Source: UBA5069 sp964560495 (lineage in GTDB: Bacteria; Chloroflexota; Anaerolineae; Caldilineales; Caldilineaceae). From it: a stretch of DNA of 64,000 nt. Positions 63,101 through 64,000 of this stretch are shown here, in pieces. Position 1 is the stretch's first letter. Each line of letters opens with the position of its first letter. The DNA lies in NCBI GenBank assembly GCA_964560495.1, contig CAZLMM010000002.1, positions 62,001 through 126,000 on the forward strand. The letters are read 5' to 3'. The notes under the pieces were generated by a model, which was not told the DNA's origin, ran no database searches, and saw only the letters and a list, made by a program, of their open reading frames with translations. Made by a program: the position numbers and the translations under genes.

Positions 63101-63333
63101 TCTACGGTCTCGGACACCCTGTTTCATCTCAAGTGGCTCTGTTGGCGGCGAACAGCGAACAAGGGTGCGTCGCCTGGGCGGAGATCAGCGCCGCACTGCC
63201 AGAGATAGCCCCCGGCACATTGCGCAGCACACTCGACCAACTCTGTCTTGCTGATATCCTTGTCAGACTCCAACCGGGGCAATGGCGCTTCAGCAACACG
63301 CTTTTTCAACGCTGGCTTGTGCGCAATCCATGA
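60103..63333 (+). CDS. Pseudo-RSH (RelA/SpoT-like) fused to a STAND-type ATPase
   Basis: A 1,076-residue protein; GGAGGTGAATAG precedes the ATG. Order: degenerate HD domain (about 20-135; LLHDxxED reads LLHEFVYD); synthetase-like domain (236-325; the Tyr and His of NGYxSLHT read NGHRSLQT, and EVQIRT reads LNIQLCT, so the catalytic Glu is Asn299; the synthetase Asp is not seen); complete TGS 364-425 with VHVFSPSGE and His392; helical region 430-535; CC/zinc-finger 545-600 (Cys551, 552, 578, 581, His577); ACT 606-690; then a P-loop ATPase 706-1076 with Walker A GQKRVGKTS (743-751), Walker B LVLLVDEFSR and a winged-helix-like end. The ribosome/tRNA-reading modules are kept while alarmone chemistry looks lost. 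Coupling to STAND signalling is inference. Confidence 0.85.
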   Translation: MSLDDELWGIAQASGVSSAAEAQALFYAGAVAQQLRAWGARKPLVVAGLLHEFVYDRVLSMDNVFAMHGDHTAFLCDAYCQIARSAPSSSWCGRPQALRRIQLYRAAYWHPEVALLGVARLWVDLLFAQNAQIHERREPTPSQRAEREVVPVLRPVLDMLGLLALREQLEELLAQSGGEETLHQRMAADELYTQVRAQISQALPTVTISPSLVSPIPNNSREPGSDSPLERRSGPQALNLQVVMADEAACYAALHTLHSIYHPLDGGVIDTIHACRSNGHRSLQTAVLAAIAGRGLRLNIQLCTPAMKRVNRWGVAVHCFQEGTDAASAPDPLNDSSYRNAWWRDAAGKHAAIESASIGDITNEAVHVFSPSGELFTLERGSTVVDYAYQVHSDLAEQCQRFYVNGETVEPATVLRHLDLVELEHAPRAPGPTLAWLNAARTKRARTRIRRFLRSQGQGINDGQRVVDARLQALEEHYRFHIPEHRVEDAISRAARHMRLASTNDLLTELASGRLTADRFLHPLFADEIVRRIELPRGLRLRPHQIVLAQCCKPRPGDDIIGHPHRRESVVTRLTIHCANCARERKLDPTERAESIALRWRLQQTTRTLAQIEVIARDDDGLLGEALHQIYGHLPHVTLLRSEAHARRGVARLRFNLDADSQETLDEIVDALRRLPNREVSAVRQLTLPPSEQDALLADHARAVNPYSRLPVNDSAMFFGRTEELARIHDWLRNGVACVWLRGQKRVGKTSLLFQVRRRFSESQEFICAFVDFQMFSNLAQANLFFEVANAIFDELQKDLRVLSLGAPDRAQFDSDAPARLVHYLRDLQGRLGGKRLVLLVDEFSRITDLYLQGKIEADFFSQWRGLLQAVGRWCSFVIVVQQKTFEHMLQHMRSQRDDPCWHVLELGETMHLRPLTSDDARRLIEWPMRNFLDFEPGVVDRMMHLTGGSPFLIQSFCNKLVTRMGHHSERRVGLEEMETVAEEFMQPSESIFAHMLDLIYGLGHPVSSQVALLAANSEQGCVAWAEISAALPEIAPGTLRSTLDQLCLADILVRLQPGQWRFSNTLFQRWLVRNP

Positions 63334-63360
63334 AATGTAACACACAAACTACACAGAGTG

Positions 63361-63369
63361 TGATACAAT
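63361..63369 (+). promoter_or_regulatory. Extended -10 promoter before the second STAND gene
   Basis: TGA-TACAAT, a five-of-six -10 with extended TGn, in the 147-bp gap after the RSH-STAND stop. The -35 is weak. The gene downstream may thus be expressed with or without read-through. Confidence 0.4.
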
Positions 63370-63480
63370 GATGGAACATGAGTGCTGTGCATTTGCGTAT
63401 GATCTTTTGTCGCCCTCAAAGCTCAAACCGACCCAGAGGCAGGGGAGAGACGTTGTATGGAGCGTGAATCGAGGTGAAAG

Positions 63481-64000
63481 ATGAACGCAACAGGACGAGT
63501 CTTCATCGGACGCGAACGTGTTGTGCGTGAAATTACACAAGGTGTATTGGCCGAGCAGCCCACCAGCTTCTCGCTGGTAGGTTCCAAGCTGGTGGGCAAG
63601 AGTCAGTTGCTTAGCTTTTTGGCCCACGACGACGGGCCCCTCCACGGCGAGGAGTATGCAGCCCTGCGCCCCTATCCCTTCACCCATGACCCTTTGGTGT
63701 TGACCGTGCGCGCCGATTGCCATCGTTCCGATGCGCAGGAAGATCTGATGGAGTTTCTGGCTCATGCTGTGGTGCAGCAGGCGCGCAGCAACGCACTTCC
63801 GCTAGACTGGGCCTTGGTGGAGGCGCAAAGCAGTCCGAACCGTCGATTGATGCAAGTCGTGCGCCTGACGAGTCAACTGGGATACCGCCTGGTTCTCTTG
63901 TTGGACAATTTCGACAAGGTCTTCGCCAACCTGCCGCCCGACGTCGTCAACCAGATGCGTCCTCTCACCCTGGAGATGGCCCTGGTCGTCGCCACCGAAC
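63481..64000 (+). CDS. Second STAND-type P-loop ATPase, N-terminal part (cut by window edge)
   Basis: The frame starts at ATG 63481 (GAGGTGAAAG upstream) and is open for 173 codons to the edge. It begins GRVFIGRERVVREITQGVL, the same FxGR(E/T)xE entry as the ATPase part of the preceding protein (FFGRTEELARI). Walker A is GSKLVGKSQ and Walker B LVLLLDNFDKV. So the gene codes for a nSTAND-like NTPase whose C-terminal sensor or effector domain is out of view. It is 147 bp downstream of the RSH-STAND gene in the same direction and probably works with it. Confidence 0.85.
   Translation, partial: MNATGRVFIGRERVVREITQGVLAEQPTSFSLVGSKLVGKSQLLSFLAHDDGPLHGEEYAALRPYPFTHDPLVLTVRADCHRSDAQEDLMEFLAHAVVQQARSNALPLDWALVEAQSSPNRRLMQVVRLTSQLGYRLVLLLDNFDKVFANLPPDVVNQMRPLTLEMALVVATE

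Noticed and set aside
60103..63333. Calling this gene an ordinary relA/spoT
   Set aside because: Key residues of hydrolase and synthetase sites are changed and a STAND ATPase is fused, so a normal alarmone enzyme name would mislead.
1..64000. tRNA, rRNA, riboswitch, prophage, origin
   Set aside because: I looked for T-loop-like GGTTCGAATCC, rRNA-like stretches, integrases, and DnaA-box clusters and found none I could support by eye.

Overview
The window looks like chromosomal DNA of a filamentous or thermophilic member of the Chloroflexota (Anaerolineae/Caldilineae type). This is an inference from gene content: secreted proteins rich in TPT/STPT linkers that end in a short '[YW]LP' tail, a large set of multiheme c-type cytochromes, moderate-to-high GC, and families such as DUF4058 and NF041680-type transposases. 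I saw no rRNA, tRNA, CRISPR array or prophage.

Layout. 1-2.4 kb: the start of threonine synthase (leftward, cut by the window edge) and two unknown genes, one with an N-terminal winged-helix-like domain and one a Cys-rich small protein. 2.4-7.5 kb: a rightward BMP-family nucleoside-type ABC importer (two permeases, lipoprotein, double ATPase) with a promoter and a terminator. 7.6-7.9 kb: an RRM RNA-binding protein. 8.1-30.6 kb: a leftward exopolysaccharide locus (nucleotide-sugar dehydrogenase, Wzz, RfbA, epimerases, five glycosyltransferases, a WecA-like phosphosugar transferase, a Wzx/MurJ-like flippase, a Wzy-like polymerase, AsnB, a methyltransferase). A large secreted transglutaminase/PKD protein and a TPR protein lie in its middle. 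Many junctions are 4-bp ATGA overlaps, so much of it is one transcription unit. 30.6-32.4 kb: ThyX and a PNPOx-like protein, closed by a terminator.

32.4-45.9 kb: a leftward electron-transfer cluster of CcmE (CxxxY variant), a diheme c protein, an 8-heme collagen-like lipoprotein, a 13-heme protein, a NapC/NirT-like 9-heme fusion, a 15-heme protein, a b-type membrane cytochrome and a 10-heme protein. That is about 57 predicted c-hemes, broken by one transposase remnant. 46-59 kb: M20 peptidase, DUF4058, a molybdenum hydroxylase carrying an in-frame repeat insertion, a beta-helix protein, a very large NHL/PPC/FN3 protein with a clan-CD (legumain/caspase-like) peptidase domain, an unknown gene, a UroD-family protein and an EamA transporter.

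59.2-64 kb is the most novel part. Two very small leftward genes and an AT-rich control region precede a 1,076-residue protein. It has the whole long-RSH (RelA/SpoT) layout, HD-SYN-TGS-helical-CC/ZFD-ACT, with both catalytic centres apparently degenerate, fused in frame to a STAND-type P-loop ATPase. A second STAND-type ATPase gene follows in the same direction and is cut by the window end. I suggest a pseudo-RSH sensor coupled to STAND signalling, a stress or defence module that I do not recognise as a described system.
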